Of a stretch of DNA of 64,000 nt, positions 25,150 through 38,000 are shown one piece after another. The stretch lies in assembly GCA_011800805.1 (NCBI GenBank), contig MPNW01000026.1, positions 135,093-199,092 of the forward strand. The letters run 5' to 3'. Source of the stretch: Hirudo medicinalis. Its lineage: Eukaryota; Annelida; Clitellata; Hirudinida; Hirudinidae. The notes beneath the pieces were generated by a model. The model ran no database searches and was not told where the DNA came from. It was given only the letters and a program-made list of their open reading frames with translations. Every line of letters starts with the position of its first letter. Position 1 is the first letter of the stretch. Both the position numbers and the translations under genes were made by a program.

Positions 25150-28100
25150 TTAAGACCTAGAACAAACACAAGCATCAAGCCTTGCTTTCAGTTTGCAGTT
25201 TTCATCTTCAGCAGCCTTCAGCCTTTCCTCGAGATTCATCACTTTTCTCAACAAATCAGAAATATCAGTATCTGACAAATGCTCCTAAATAGAAACAAAA
25301 TTATTATTACTATAGTTACCATGGTAAATACTGCACTAATTGATCCTACCTTAAGACATGCATTTGACAGTGCCTCTGATGCATTAGGCCTTTCAAGGGG
25401 ACTCTTATTTGTTAACAAAAGGACAAAATCTGACTGAAATATCCAAATTTGATTCATGCTTAATGATGAGAATCATAATAATAGTTTAAGGTTTTTCCCA
25501 ATACAAAGCAAAATCTCACTAAGGCTTTCTTTTCTTTTTTAAATTCCTCACAAATTATTGAATTTTCCAACTTTTCAAAGTTTTTTATTTTCTCCGTAAG
25601 GGTGCACATGGGCCAAAATATCTCATAAGCCATTAATCCAACACAGAAAATGTCTGACTAATAAATTGTTTAATTATGTCATTAACATCGAGATTATAAT
25701 CAAAGAAAAATGTAAATTAACCTTAAAGTCATAATTTGAACTCCTCCTTTGTTCAGGAGATACGTAAGGTAGTGTTCCAACACCAACGGACAGTCCTTCA
25801 AAAGATTCTTGAAGGGAAACTTTATTTTCTTCCCCCAGATGTTCAATTACACAGGAACTAACAATAAGGAAACAATTAACCTTAGTCAAAGCACAACTTT
25901 AAATAACCAATACAAGCCTTACTCTTTTTTCAGTTGTCTTGATAAACCAAAGTCTGTGATCTTTACATCAAAATTTGAAGGGTTTGAACCAGAATTAACC
26001 AAGATGTTTTGAGGCTGTAAAAAGAATGAATTAATGGACCATGGTGCCTTACAATAACTCATCACAGTTGCATTAGTTCTATCTTTAAATTAGGCGAGTA
26101 ACGACTTTCAATTTGATTATAAGCTCATCTCATGCAGTCTGAGCAACCATTCAGCAGATCACACTTCAAATAGTTGAAATTTCATAAAAATAATGGGAAA
26201 AACCTTCAGGTCTCTGTGCAGTATTTTTAACTCATGCAAATACTGCACCCCTTGTAGTATTTGTTTCACCATATTTTTGCTGATATTGTCTTGAAATGCT
26301 AAGAAATTAATCCATGATTTAGAAATAATATTGCGTGACATAATATTATAATATTGGTCAAAATATTAGAAAACAATGGATGCTGCTTAAAGCATTGTTA
26401 AAGAAAGAGTTTGGCTTTTTAAGACAAGTATGAACTTGGAATTTAAATTTAAAAGCATGGGTTCGGAAATAACAATAAATAAGCAACACGAGCCACGACA
26501 CCTTTTTCATTGTTTCTTCTTTCCAGCCACATTGTAAGATCTTCCTTGCAAAGCTCCATTTGAATGTAGAGAATAATGTTTGACTGAAAACATTCAATCA
26601 AATCTAAATAATTAAATTGACATTCTTCCATTTCAGAACATTTAAACATCTCAAATCACAAAAGATTAAAATGTAGTTCTAAAACTCATTGTACCAGGTC
26701 AGACACTCCACTTCTCCAAATGGAACGTGCTTTTGTAAGTTCGGACCTGAAGCCATGAAAGATATGAGCAATGTTTTGTTTTATAAAGATCAAAGCTAAT
26801 TGCAGAAAGAATTATTTCAAGAGGATATTATTTATTAATATCAATGAATACTAATAGGAACTTTAATTACCTTGACGAATAATCAGAATAATCATCTTTC
26901 TCCTCATCGTTATAGAGTAGATCTGCATTATAAACATTATTAGATGTACCATGACATCCTCACCAAAAATAAGCCCATTCAGCATCACTATAACTAGCAG
27001 CTCCTGATTTTAAAAATAGCAAAACAACTGAAGATAAAAATTATCTTTAAGAATATTTAAATTCCTAAGCTAAGCTCTACTCAAGAGTTGGAACCCCAAA
27101 ATGCACTCTCAAAGTGACTTTCAACAACTAAAACTTAAATTAATGAACAAACCAAGTTCTGTCCATGAGCTGAAATATCTGACAATGTTCGGATGGGACA
27201 AAACAACCATTTGTTCAACTTCCCTCACACAAAGCTATGAGGTTTAAACATTTGTCAGCTATGTTACATTCAAACAATAAAATGAGGCTACTAACATCAA
27301 TGTTTGAATTTTTCCTAGAGAGTTCTATCTTCTTTACTGCATAAGAGTTCCCATCTGACTTTTTTTCAACCTAACACAAAACACAAAAATACTTATGATG
27401 TCATCAAGTCATTTTAACACTGGCTTACTTTATAGACTGACCCAAATCCACCTTTGCCAAGCATATTTAATTCTTTGAAATCATCTTTATATCTTGATGG
27501 TATCCACATTTTCCCCCAATCATATGTGAGACTGAAATGCAACATCAAATCAGACATGTCTAAGAAATCTAAATATGGCAAATATCATAACTAACTCAAT
27601 TTTATCATGTGCTTCTTCTAGAGTCTGTACAGTTAATTCATTTCTTTCCTTTTTATCTGGTGTCATCTTAAAAAGAGAAATGTAAAGAAATAAATATTGA
27701 AGTAATTAAGTACCAAATATGTATTCTCACATTAGCAGTTTTATTCAAGGCAATTACGATTAACTTTTCCAAATACTGGCGAACTTGATTTGTGACTTCT
27801 GATACAATAGGAATATCATGTTGTGGAGGAACAATGTTTACGTTATGGAGAGCATCCAAAATTTCTACAAAAGTGAAAATGTCAAAGCATCTTCAACAAC
27901 ATTTCACCAAACCTTCCAATCTCACCTCTACTAAAGTTAGTTTTAGCCTCTTCCCCAAGTGGAAGGCCATCAACAAGTATGGTGATAAGAGCTTTTATTA
28001 CCATTATTCTTAAGTTATTCAGAGCATTGTAACTCGATTTTATAGCGACTATTTCATCATCCAGGTCATCCGAGTTGCTGTACACAGCTCCTAACAAAAA

Positions 28101-28197
28101 TCCAAGTTTGAAACGGTAACCATGCATTAAACATATATATTTCGTTACTACCTTCAAACCGCACACTTTGGTCACTGCCCGATGAATCCGAATCCAT
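25150..28197 (-). CDS. eIF2alpha kinase, HRI (EIF2AK1) type, 17 exons
   Basis: Ser/Thr kinase expected to phosphorylate eIF2alpha under stress and lower translation. Exons (minus): 28197-28152, 28090-27926, 27864-27731, 27666-27596, 27531-27429, 27370-27296, 27234-27153, 27004-26990, 26922-26871, 26746-26695, 26583-26502, 26298-26204, 26014-25923, 25857-25722, 25657-25520, 25433-25350, 25284-25150. They total 1557 nt, 518 aa, all in phase. Kinase marks in order: glycine loop LGKGGFGSVYK, catalytic Lys in YAVKKIEL, acidic insert (NDEEKDDYSDYSS) typical of eIF2alpha kinases, IQMELC hinge, HRDLK with PQNILVN, DFG in ITDFGLSRQL, GVGTLPYVSPEQ, RPNASEAL. HRI rather than PERK, PKR or GCN2 because there is no signal peptide, dsRBD or HisRS-like domain, the N-terminal part is short and helical, the insert is short, and the C-terminal tail is a coiled coil (VMNLEERLKAAEDENCKLKA) as in HRI. 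The 15-base exon is the weakest link. Confidence 0.85.
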
Positions 28198-28912
28198 CAC
28201 AACGGAGATTCTTATTAATTTAATTTATTAATACTACAATTCTTAGGCCACACGTACGCTCCAAAGATATGTCAATAAATATTATTGTCAAGCAAGTATC
28301 TATCGTCCCCAAATCTTACTGAAACCAAATACAATTGCAGGCGGCACAATAGTAAGGAATAACATCGAAAGTGAAGTTTTCAATGTTCTCAGATTTTCAA
28401 AAGAAATCAGAAAAAAACATTATTTCGTCCAATAATGTTTGTAAAACTAGTGCTATTTTTTCAAATTGTTTACTTATTTATTAGAACGTTTTTATAAAAT
28501 CCGACAAGTTTCGTTGAATTTTTGCTTTGGGTATCGGTAGCCTTAAATCTAACGAGTACAAAGAGACTCAGTTCCCCCGCCATTTCAATGAATTGTCTTT
28601 CAGCGTCTAAATGCCTGACCCAGCATATAACGATGTCAGGCCAAGCTGATCGGAAGGAATCATGTTGCCACCATTGCCTGTGACTCCCGTGAAGCTGAGG
28701 GCAGCAAGCGTCATCTATCTATCGTCCTTAAATCCTAATTCTTACTTAAACCCATTCTACTTCTTTTGGATTACTATGAAGGCCTTCAAGTGCTCTTAAT
28801 TTCTTTAACAGTAATAAAAAGTGGTACAAAATAAAAACGCACAAAAGCCAAAATGTTAACATAAAATGCTTTATGCACTGCCTATCACAAACTAACAGTA
28901 AATTTCTACAAA
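28198..28912. other. Spacer upstream of the HRI-type kinase; no gene seen
   Basis: Should contain the kinase promoter and the 3' UTR of the next minus-strand gene. I see no domain, repeat or RNA gene. Confidence 0.5.
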
Positions 28913-29365
28913 TCAATTGTTATCTTCTTCGGCATCACTCTCAGATAGTTCAATAACTTCACAAGTCTCTGAGGATGTTGGTCCTATTGATGCAGAAGAG
29001 GCACTGGGGGCTGTCAACTTAGGTTTCTTCACAAGGTCAAATATTTCTGTTAACGTAGTTTTGTAGCCGATGTAGGCATTCTCCAACTTGTCTGCAACCT
29101 CGTTTCTTTTTCTCATCTGCTCGTCACCATTTGCCAGATCTTGTGAAACCTGCTGTTTCTTGGCTTTTAAATCATCTCTCAAAGAAGTCAGAAAAATTCT
29201 CATGGCTTGAGTATTCCTTATGGATTTCTGTATGGCTAACTCAACATTTATCCTTGGTATGGAACAAACATTTCCATTGGTTGAATGTTCCTGATTGCAC
29301 AATTTTTTTGGTTGAGTCTTGTCAGCCTGTGATGTAACCATCTCTTTGGTCTCACTTATTGGCAT
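28913..29365 (-). CDS. Small coiled-coil protein with SUMO-interacting-like acidic tail, 150 aa
   Basis: Not recognised. One uninterrupted frame from the ATG at 29365 (MPISETKEMVTSQADKTQPK) to the stop at 28913. Residues roughly 45-120 look helical and charged (SLRDDLKAKKQQVSQDLANG, then EQMRKRNEVADKLENAYIGY). The C-terminus reads CEVIELSESDAEEDNN: a hydrophobic V-I-E-L core followed by acidic and Ser residues, the pattern of a SUMO-interacting motif. That suggests a nuclear or PML/SUMO-linked adaptor, but only by motif. It lies 716 bases upstream of the HRI-type kinase on the same strand. An upstream coding exon cannot be ruled out. Confidence 0.6.
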   Translation of the reverse strand: MPISETKEMVTSQADKTQPKKLCNQEHSTNGNVCSIPRINVELAIQKSIRNTQAMRIFLTSLRDDLKAKKQQVSQDLANGDEQMRKRNEVADKLENAYIGYKTTLTEIFDLVKKPKLTAPSASSASIGPTSSETCEVIELSESDAEEDNN

Positions 29366-31570
29366 GTTAATCAAAACAGAATATTTGTTTATTTGGAGGG
29401 GATGAAATAACGTCTTCAGTCACTAAAAGTAAAATCATAATATCAAACAAAAGTGATTTTGCAAAAACCACCATTTCATAATATTTACGTCATCGATGCA
29501 TATTAACTCATCAATATTGCAGATATTTAATCAACCATTTGACAACTAAGCTTGATGAGCTCATTTTTATTTAGCCTTATTTAATAATTTTAGTAAATAA
29601 TGAAAATAAACTTTCTTTATCTAGCAACTCTTAAATAAATATCTAATGTTGTCATAACATAACATAACATTAATTTGTAATGGTTTAAGTATACTAATGT
29701 CTGTGTGATAAACCACAAAAGGTGCTCACAAAACATAAACTAATGTATTCCTGCACAATCTTTAGTTTAAAAAAATGTTCAAATCTGATAATAGATATTT
29801 TATGACTTTTAATTTTGCGTGCAACATGCAACTATTTAACGTTTGGCACAGAAATGGCTTTCGTTATATGTTATTGCATATTTATTGATAACATTACTAG
29901 AGCAAGCTTAATTAGAAGCAAAATAGCGGTCCATAACCTTCTCATTCCAAATCGTTTAGATATATTTTGAAGGACGAAAATCATCACGTACATCCAACCT
30001 GAGATCACCAACACTTAAATAGCCAATTACCAGAACAACAAATCCAACCGAGTGACTACATAAGTGGCCGTCCGTCAATTACAAAACAAAAGCTTTTCCA
30101 AAAGCATTAAAATGTTGAATTTAAAAAAGTTTTCTATTAAAAATACTCAAATAATCACAAGCTTTTATCAAGCAATGCCGTTTTTAATTGCAAACGCAAC
30201 AAATAATTGAATTTTTAATACTTTTTCAAAAAAGTGAAGCGCTTAATTTAAGAATTATTTATTTTATGAACATCAAACATAAGTAAAATAATTAAGATGC
30301 AAAATAATTGATCCATAAAAAAATTATGTCCAAGGCAAAGTCCGAATGGATTTACATCCAGCTGGGAAGGCTGACTAAACACAAAGATGAGGAATTTATT
30401 GATGGTCCTCGTTCCCCATATGATCTAACATGATCTCACGATGGCTGGGACGGTCCGCCCCGGGCGGTACGTAAAAAAAATAGAAAAAACGGTCCCCCCA
30501 GAGTTTCTGCTGCCACACTTAGACCTTTCGAAATGTGTCCATTGAAGAGTTAGATTTCAATTTGGCATTTGGTATAGCGCATCGATTGATGTACAACATA
30601 TGCGAGCCACACATCAAAGAGAATCACCCTGCCAGGCCCTCATCAAGTTCCTCAGATCGTCCAGTGATTTCTTTTGATCGGAAGAGTATATATGGAACTA
30701 TTCCGAGACCATATTGTTCGTGCATTCTGTTTTCATCAACTTGCAAGTATTACGTTCATCCGTGATTGTTATTGCTATATTGAAAATCTTTTTAAGAGTA
30801 AATTCCTGGATTCGCAAGCATCTCGGTAAGTTTGATTAGTATAAGCTTTATTTATTTCAATATTTATTTTTTTTACTTATCTGAGTAGATGTCCAATAAA
30901 TCATTCTGAACAAGTTGGTAGGACAACTTTGCCTAGCGCTTCCTTCCAAGGCTGATTGCATAATGTGGTTTGAAGCACCAGGGAGTTGTGCCACTCTTCT
31001 TTAATAGTCGTTTTGCAGCCTGCTAAATTAACTTGCATTCCAAATATAAGTATCAGACTTTTTGGCTAATATTTTTGGTAGACTCTACTTTAAATTAATG
31101 TTATGTTATGTTAAAACATTTTACAAAAGCATATTATTTTTATTGTTTTCTTGCTATATTATAAATAAATCCACCTATACTGCAATTACTTAAATTCAGT
31201 TTAAAACGCCATAATATTTCTGTGTTCAATTGTGTGCAATTGTCGCGTGCGCAATTGTCCGTGTGTGCAATTGTCCTTCAAATAGGGAAATCCGAATATA
31301 ACATCAATTCTGTCACTAGGGACATTTTTTAAAAGATCCTTTTTTTTTCACTGAAATTTGACCCTAATTTACAGTGCACTTGTCAAAATTGGATGAGAGC
31401 GTGTCCGAAATATTTAAATAAGAATATTTGTATTGTTTGTAAATTTTTTTAAATGCAATTTATTCACATAAATTTTGGGCGAAAAGTTAATTTTGTGTAT
31501 TTTTAATGTATTTCAAACATCCGTTTATTGTGTGCTTAAATGACTTTGTGATGGATTGTAAATTGTAGCT
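29366..31570. other. A+T-rich spacer without a supported gene
   Basis: Open frames such as the one at 30535-30765 have no recognisable domain. A short GC patch around 30446-30473 (ggtccgccccgggcgg) stands out from the background. Probably decayed repeat DNA. Confidence 0.5.
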
Positions 31571-31663
31571 ATGGATTATCAGAAAAGACATTGCTTGCCA
31601 TTGAAAAAGAAAATTGAAGTGATTAAAAATTTTGAAAGAGGCCATTCTAACGACGAACGATAA
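31571..31663 (+). mobile_element. Pogo/Tigger-like transposase N-terminal fragment
   Basis: ATG followed by 30 codons and a stop. LPLKKKIEVIKNFERGHSND resembles the first helix of the CENP-B/Psq-type helix-turn-helix that opens Tigger and pogo transposases (pattern L-x-x-K-x-x-I-I-x-x-x-E-x-G). Nothing of the DDE domain follows, so only a relic. Confidence 0.5.
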
Positions 31664-31691
31664 GGAGTTTTATTAGAGTGGCATATGTCCA

Positions 31692-31960
31692 CTAGAACTT
31701 CAAGATGTAAAGGGAAGCTTTCTCTGAAGAGGAAGGTTTTGAGGGCGGAATGAAATCCGACTGGATCAGTGTTGGTAATAGAGGAAGGAGTCTATTCCAG
31801 ATCTGTGTGCCAACAACATCTATAGACCTGCCATCCAGTGTCGCACGTCGGGCAGATGATTTGACGAGGGAGCCCCTGGTTGCTGATCTGAGCCCGCGCC
31901 TAGCAGGAATTTGTGCATTGCGAGTGACAGGCAGGTGTGGCCGTGCATGACCCACGTGAG
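31692..31960 (-). mobile_element. LINE 3' fragment, second family
   Basis: Minus-strand frame with GRSIDVVGTQIWNRLLP, the C-terminal motif of non-LTR retrotransposon ORF2. A related decayed copy lies at 57.7-58.5 kb. 5'-truncated and not functional. Confidence 0.65.
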
Positions 31961-32604
31961 ACTTGAAAACGAGTGACGAGATTTTGTAGTCAATTCTTCT
32001 GGCAAATGCTTAGTCAGCAGAGATCATGAAGAAGAGTAACGTGGTCATGTTTTCTTTTGTTGTTAGATTTGCGTTGATGACATGCTGAAGTTGCTCGAAG
32101 CGGTAGGCAGGTAGACCGACCAGAGAATAGATTCAGTTTTGTCTAAATCTTGTAAATTTTGTCTATATTTTTGACAAATAAGAATGAATGAGACAATTCA
32201 GCACAGCATGAGAACATATTTTTTTAAAATAAAGTAACACATACGGGATAAGATATCTTGAAATCCTTGATTTTACGTAGTGAATGTTATCAGACCGTGT
32301 AAAATGTCTATTCAATAACATTCACCTAAGAACATAACATAAAATGACACAATTTACTGGAATGCCATTGATTCGTAAAAATCGGATTGCAGGTAATTTT
32401 TTTGTTCAAAGAATTAAATGAAATGCTATTAGTTTTGGCAAATTTGTGGAAGGTTTATTCGCAGAGATATTCCTCGCAGTCTCAATGAAGAAGTGGTATT
32501 GAAGGCAAAGTTTAGTAACTATATATTAGTGTTTATATTTTAGTCATATAATTTTGGTACAGTTACTATAATGCATTTAACAATCTGTTACGATTTTCTC
32601 ATCT

Positions 32605-32692
32605 AGCTAATGGCGAACCCAGAAATTTTTTTCGGGGGGCTTTGATTTTTTTAAAGTTTTTATCTTTTCAGAGATTTTTCTATATTATTTTG

Positions 32693-32723
<31 letters not shown>

Positions 32724-33066
32724 TATATGGTTATACTATATGCCATTTATTTAAATTTAAATGAATCATTTTTCAAAATCGTCTACTGAACAAGACAAAC
32801 TAATTTAAAATTTATTTCAAAATTATAAACAGCTTCAAATATGTTAAAACAACACTTTAGATCAGGTGTAGTTATAAATTAGTGCTCAATTTTCTTTGCT
32901 TTCCAGCCATTTTATCTAGAATTGATTCCACTGTTGGTGTCAAGTTTCTATACAAATAAAGACGAGTTAAACCATTTAATTTGTTCTCAGATGTACAACT
33001 TCTCCAATATGTTTTTAGACGACGCAACGAAGATCTTTCATTCCCTGCTGTAGACACGTGCATTTG
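32605..33066 (-). mobile_element. hAT-family transposase remnant (C-terminal dimerisation region)
   Basis: The minus-strand frame 33063-32872 reads VSTAGNERSSLRRLKTYWRS and then LNGLTRLYLYRNL, matching the conserved hAT/ZMYM-type dimerisation motif (S-T-A-x-x-E-R-S-x-S-x-L-K then L-x-x-L). Downstream on the same strand, near 32605-32640, a G/C-rich end (ggcgaacccag ... cggggggc on the plus strand) resembles a hAT terminus. The upstream part, to about 33.6 kb, is too decayed to read. Confidence 0.6.
32694..32716. repeat. (TA)n microsatellite
   Basis: Eleven consecutive TA dinucleotides inside the hAT-remnant region. Confidence 0.9.
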
Positions 33067-33659
33067 ACATCATGTCATCTATACGTTGCTGTAAAACACT
33101 CATTGCATGTCTTAGCAATTCATCTTGCAAGTCTTCTGAACCAAAGTCTAAGCTCAACAATGAGCTCAATAAGTGCAGCACTTAAATCATTTTGATAGAA
33201 CAAAATCATGAATTAAAGTTTTCCAGAACTTGATCTGTAAGCTGACTTGGATCACGTGGTAATAAACTTTGGAATCCCACCAGAATGAATTTGTGTTTCG
33301 AAAATCTGTTCCGAAAATTTTTTAGAAAAGAATCTATAAATGGAATATCATAAGTTTCCATTTATGACTGTTCATTAAAATATTCATAAGTAACTTGATA
33401 GCTTGATGAGAACCTAACAATATTTTAAAAATTATTGATTTTATACTAAATTAGGATTACATTAATTATATAATTTTTAAACAAATTTACCTTGTTCCCT
33501 CACAAGGGGCTCACACTCTGATCGAATTTGCGCTTTTTTTTACAGAAAAAATAAGAAATGTCAAGCCGCCTTTTCGCTATATTTAAATTAGTAGTCAATA
33601 ATAAGTGGACTGCTATACCACACTGCTACAATAAGACCCTTCTAGGACGACCAAAAACC

Positions 33660-34440
33660 AAAGAAATTTTTTTTATTTATTATCATCTTCGGTCAAATGG
33701 TCATTCGACCTCTTACATGACCAAGAGAACTTAAGAAAGCGGAAATGCACAAATTTGAGCGAGAGCATCAATGGCAGCAACAAACTAAACTAAGCCCCCG
33801 TAGCTCAAAATAAAAATGAATGCATTCGTTTGTGGACACAAAAAAAGAAGGAAATTATTTGTAGGTGAGATATTGATTTAAGTTAAGTTCACGAATAGCC
33901 GAGTCAAAACGAGAAACAGATGATGAATTTACATTATCGACAGGCAGGGAGTTCCATGATCTAACAACTCGGTTACAGAAGAAATTCTTAGTAGTTTCAC
34001 ATCTGATTTTACCAGTTCTTAGTGTAAAATTGTGACCTCGTATCCTAGAACATGTTGAGGGTAGGAGAGAGGAGGCTGTGCAATTAAGCAGCTCCCTTCT
34101 TAACTTGAAGTAAAGTGATAAGTTGATAGAGTAAGTAGTCTGAGTCTATCCATGTACGGATGAGAAGCCACGAAAGGTATGGCCTTGGTAAATCTCCTCT
34201 GGATACGTTCAATCCTGTCGATAAGTTACTTTTTATGAGGATTCCATATCGGAGAGCAATATTCGAGAATGGGTCTCACGTAAGTACAAAACTCTCTTTT
34301 GAGAATGTCTTGATTCCTTGCTGTGAAAGAAGAAAGTATCATTCGGAAAATTGTGGCAGCCTTTTTGGTAATGTTGTCGATGCGCTTATCAAAACGGAGA
34401 GAGGAATCATTAAAATACCATTAAAATAAAACATGGAATA
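33660..34440 (-). mobile_element. CR1/Jockey-like LINE 3' end, inverted relative of the laminin-intron copy
   Basis: Reading the minus strand from 34440 gives the C-terminal part of a non-LTR reverse transcriptase: YVRPILEYCSPIWNPHKK, an in-frame stop, DRIERIQRRFTKAI, then RVVRSWNSLPV. The 3' UTR matches 8590-9175 closely, including the same stretch before the tail. This copy reaches about 250 bases further 5'. The stop shows it is dead. Confidence 0.9.
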
Positions 34441-35027
34441 CTATGAGTATCTAAATATTATTGACGAGTTTTATAATACCGGAGCCAATAATATTTGTTA
34501 AATATGGATAATTAAAACCAGTTAATAAAATAATTTTTTCAATTTAACTATCTTGTCTTCGTGATTTGAGTTCGCACTGTCGATTATTAATTAGAAACAG
34601 GAACACATTTTATTGAATCATTACATTCACATCGAGAAACACAAACTAATATACATACAAAGTTCATTCTATGAAATTTAATCGTATTTGCAGATAATAT
34701 AAATAATATTTCTATTTGCAAATGAGTAATTCAAATAAACATAAAACACGTACGACAATAAAACAAATAGAAATAATTCTTCCAATTCCAAAAAGCATAG
34801 CAGCATCAGTGAGCAGAAAATGTCTTCCGAGGCACGTTTGCAAAAGTAGCACTTTGATTAATTAAGTCGAAACTGGAAGCAATGATATGCATCACAATAA
34901 AATGCAACCATTTAGATATATGACGCCATCAAAAATCCAGTTGAAATATAAATTAGTACAAAATTGAAGCTATCTTAAACAATGCAAAGGCCACTGTATA
35001 TGTGATGTAATACTGATTTCAAAAAGA
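34441..35027. other. 3' flank of the 1025-aa gene; no gene seen
   Basis: A+T-rich sequence with no domain-bearing frame; presumably the 3' UTR of the minus-strand gene and the edge of the transposon cluster. Confidence 0.5.
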
Positions 35028-38000
35028 TCAGACGACTGATTCGATATCAAGAACTTCAGCAGAACGAAGTACAAAGGCCTCTGCAGCTAGAGGAGAATAA
35101 ACAGGAACGGAATCCGGATGTTGATGGTCAATCAAGAACTTAATCAAAAGCTGAAGATTTTGAGCGTTGAAATCCGTTATAATTAAGACTGCGCCATAAA
35201 AATCTGAAAAATGGTCTGCATGGCAAGACCCATTGAAGGCCATGAGTTTGTTGTTCCCAATTTTAAAAATTGCACAAGAACTCGTGTTAATGTTAGCCAA
35301 AACAGCATTCACATAAAAACCGTAGAGTTCCCTATTAATATTGTCCACGAGACTATCAACCGAGTTGCCAGCGTCGATGCTGAATAAAAGCGGTTGAAGA
35401 TCCGGGGGAAATAGTAGAGTTGAGTCTGAAAATGGTGCGTAATGAAGACTTACAGCTTTCGAGCTTGATTCCAAGATGCAGCTTTCGATCATCATCGTCC
35501 AGATTCTCAGAGAAGCCTCGGTGTCTATTTTTTCTGGAAAGTTTTTCGAGACTGCTCTTACCAAAAATGAAACGGCAGCAATTCTATTCGCCAGAGAATT
35601 CACGTAGAATTCATTTGTTTGAGTTTGTTGCTCGCAAGATACCAACCAGGGAAACTTCCACAATTCTAAAGTCCTGAACATGCAATGCCTGGGCAGTTCT
35701 ATTTCGAGGCATCCAACGGGTCTCACGTCGTAAGTGGATAGATATTCTTCTCCTTCTACTCTTGCTGATTTTATTCTATCCACTTTGATGTGTCTGTCTA
35801 GCACGTCAGGAATGATTTTTGACCATCTCATTCTCTGGCAGGCAAATTTGTTTTTATACTTGAAACTGAGCTCCAACATCTTAGGAACTGCAGAGCCACT
35901 AACGGTTATTAAAATAGCATACGTGCCCTCATTACTCCACAGGAAGTTGAACATTTTTACTAGCAAGAGAACAACCATCATATACAAGACCAACATGAAC
36001 ATTTTTTTAGCAAACGTTCTCAGACATCTCGACCATCCGTATTTCAGGTCATCACAAACTCCATAATACAATTCCTTTGAAACGTATTCTGTTCCATCTC
36101 CGTCAATAAATTTAACAGCTCCAAGACTATGAGCTTTCAAAAGATGGACACTCGAATCCTCGATCTCACCCTCGTCTATAGCAGAGAGTCTTGGAGAATT
36201 TTCATCAATCAGATTTAAAATAAAACGATGTTGGTAGTTTATGTGAGATAGAAAGTCGTTAGCATAGAAAAATAAAGAAACAACAAAACACAGCCATGGA
36301 AATAAAGTTGAAGGATAAATGAGACAAGATAGAACGACAAAAAAAGTCACTTTTAAGAAAAATTCGACGATTAAAAAAACTATAGTGCAGTAGCCGAAGA
36401 GAATGAGGCTAAACACAAGCCATATGAAAGAGGAAGCAAGAGCTTTGAAACATTTTGTTGGAGAGCTTCCATTTTTGCCCTCCAGTGAAATTTCTCGAGA
36501 TTTGTAAAACGTCCGAGGATATAAACTCGCACAGACATTGACAATTGGGATAAACGCCCCTAAGGTCTCCATCCCAGCCTTAACGATTCTTTTCAGCTTT
36601 GGTGATTTCCATGGTAACTGAAAGAAGTGACTTAGAGTGTCTTCCTGCGTTCCATAAGCAAGTTCTCTCAATATTGATTTATAATTGTTATTAAATTGCT
36701 TTTGTATGCTTTTCACGTAGTTGGCTGTTTTTTTGCCGCTGCTTTTCAAAATATACCTTTCAATTGGAGTGTCATTCCGAGATAATAAAAGGAGCGTGTA
36801 AAAGAATGCAACCAATGAAAATAAAATCCACATGCCGAGTGCAAAATTGTCTGGCAAAATGGCATTCAGTCCCAAAATACTGAAATGAAGTTTAGCAGGA
36901 TGAATGTCAGGAGAAGAATTGGTATGATCAATAATTTCCTTGTAAAAGGATAACCTAGGAAAGTAAAATATGACAGCCAGATGCAATGCCCATGGATACA
37001 CTAAAAGTACTCCCATGGCCTTAAGCAAAAAAACCCAGCATTTTCTGAGCTTTGAATGCGGCAAACAAATCGATGGTTGGTACGGCCAAGAACCCCACCA
37101 ATGGATGCAACAACGACCCTCTCCGTAACAATGGAATAACAAGCGGAGCAGGGATCTCGGTAAGGAAAAGGGAGTTGAGTCATTGAGATTGACGAGCTGT
37201 CTGTAAGATATTCTGATAACGTAGCTACACTGACCTGTTATTCCATGCTTTAATGATGCCCTAAAAAACTTTGTGCTCTTTTCAAAGACAAGAAAATGCT
37301 TCAGTCGGATGACTAACACAGGACTGTAAAGTGTTATTATGAGGGCCATAAAGAAACTGAAAATATTGATTACTAGGAAGTCTCCTTTATCGTGAACGAC
37401 GAATTGACATTTCGCTCCATCATTTTCGTTTTCTGAAATTGAACAGCAACGATGAACAAGAGAAGAAACGTTCACGTCTGTGCTGAGGAACTGGTAATGA
37501 CACAAGTAGGTTCCAACCAAATTAGAGTCGTTATCTGAATGTCCTTTTAGGACGATGTCTTTTGCGATTGTTGTCCTTATGGCTACGAGGCGACAGTTGG
37601 AGGTTAGCATTATAAAGCATCTTGGAGGATTCTCAATCATAGAAATTCTTAGAACGGGTACTTTGAAATCTAACAGATGCAAGGATAATACGTCTGCGTC
37701 AGATGGTAACTCTAACAATCGTTTACCAATTCTTCTGGTTGTCCAAACCCACCTGGAAGCTTTATAGCTCGACTTCATGTAGGGGTAAGTTTCCAATGCA
37801 GGGGAGGAGTGATTCGGAAAATGGACATGGAAATGTATAAGTTTGATTTCTTTGTCCTCTACATGCTTATGAAACATTTCTCTTACGGAGGTCTCTTTAT
37901 CGATTTGCAGGTGACACTTCTCTTGGCATTCGTCTCTGTAATCAAAATCCAAGTTACGATCCTCATGTTCTTCATTGTCGCTTTGCCAACTTTCTTTTCT

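Noticed and set aside
30446..30473. GC-rich partial palindrome ccgccccgggcgg
   Set aside because: Isolated, with no repeat partner or element boundary that I could see.
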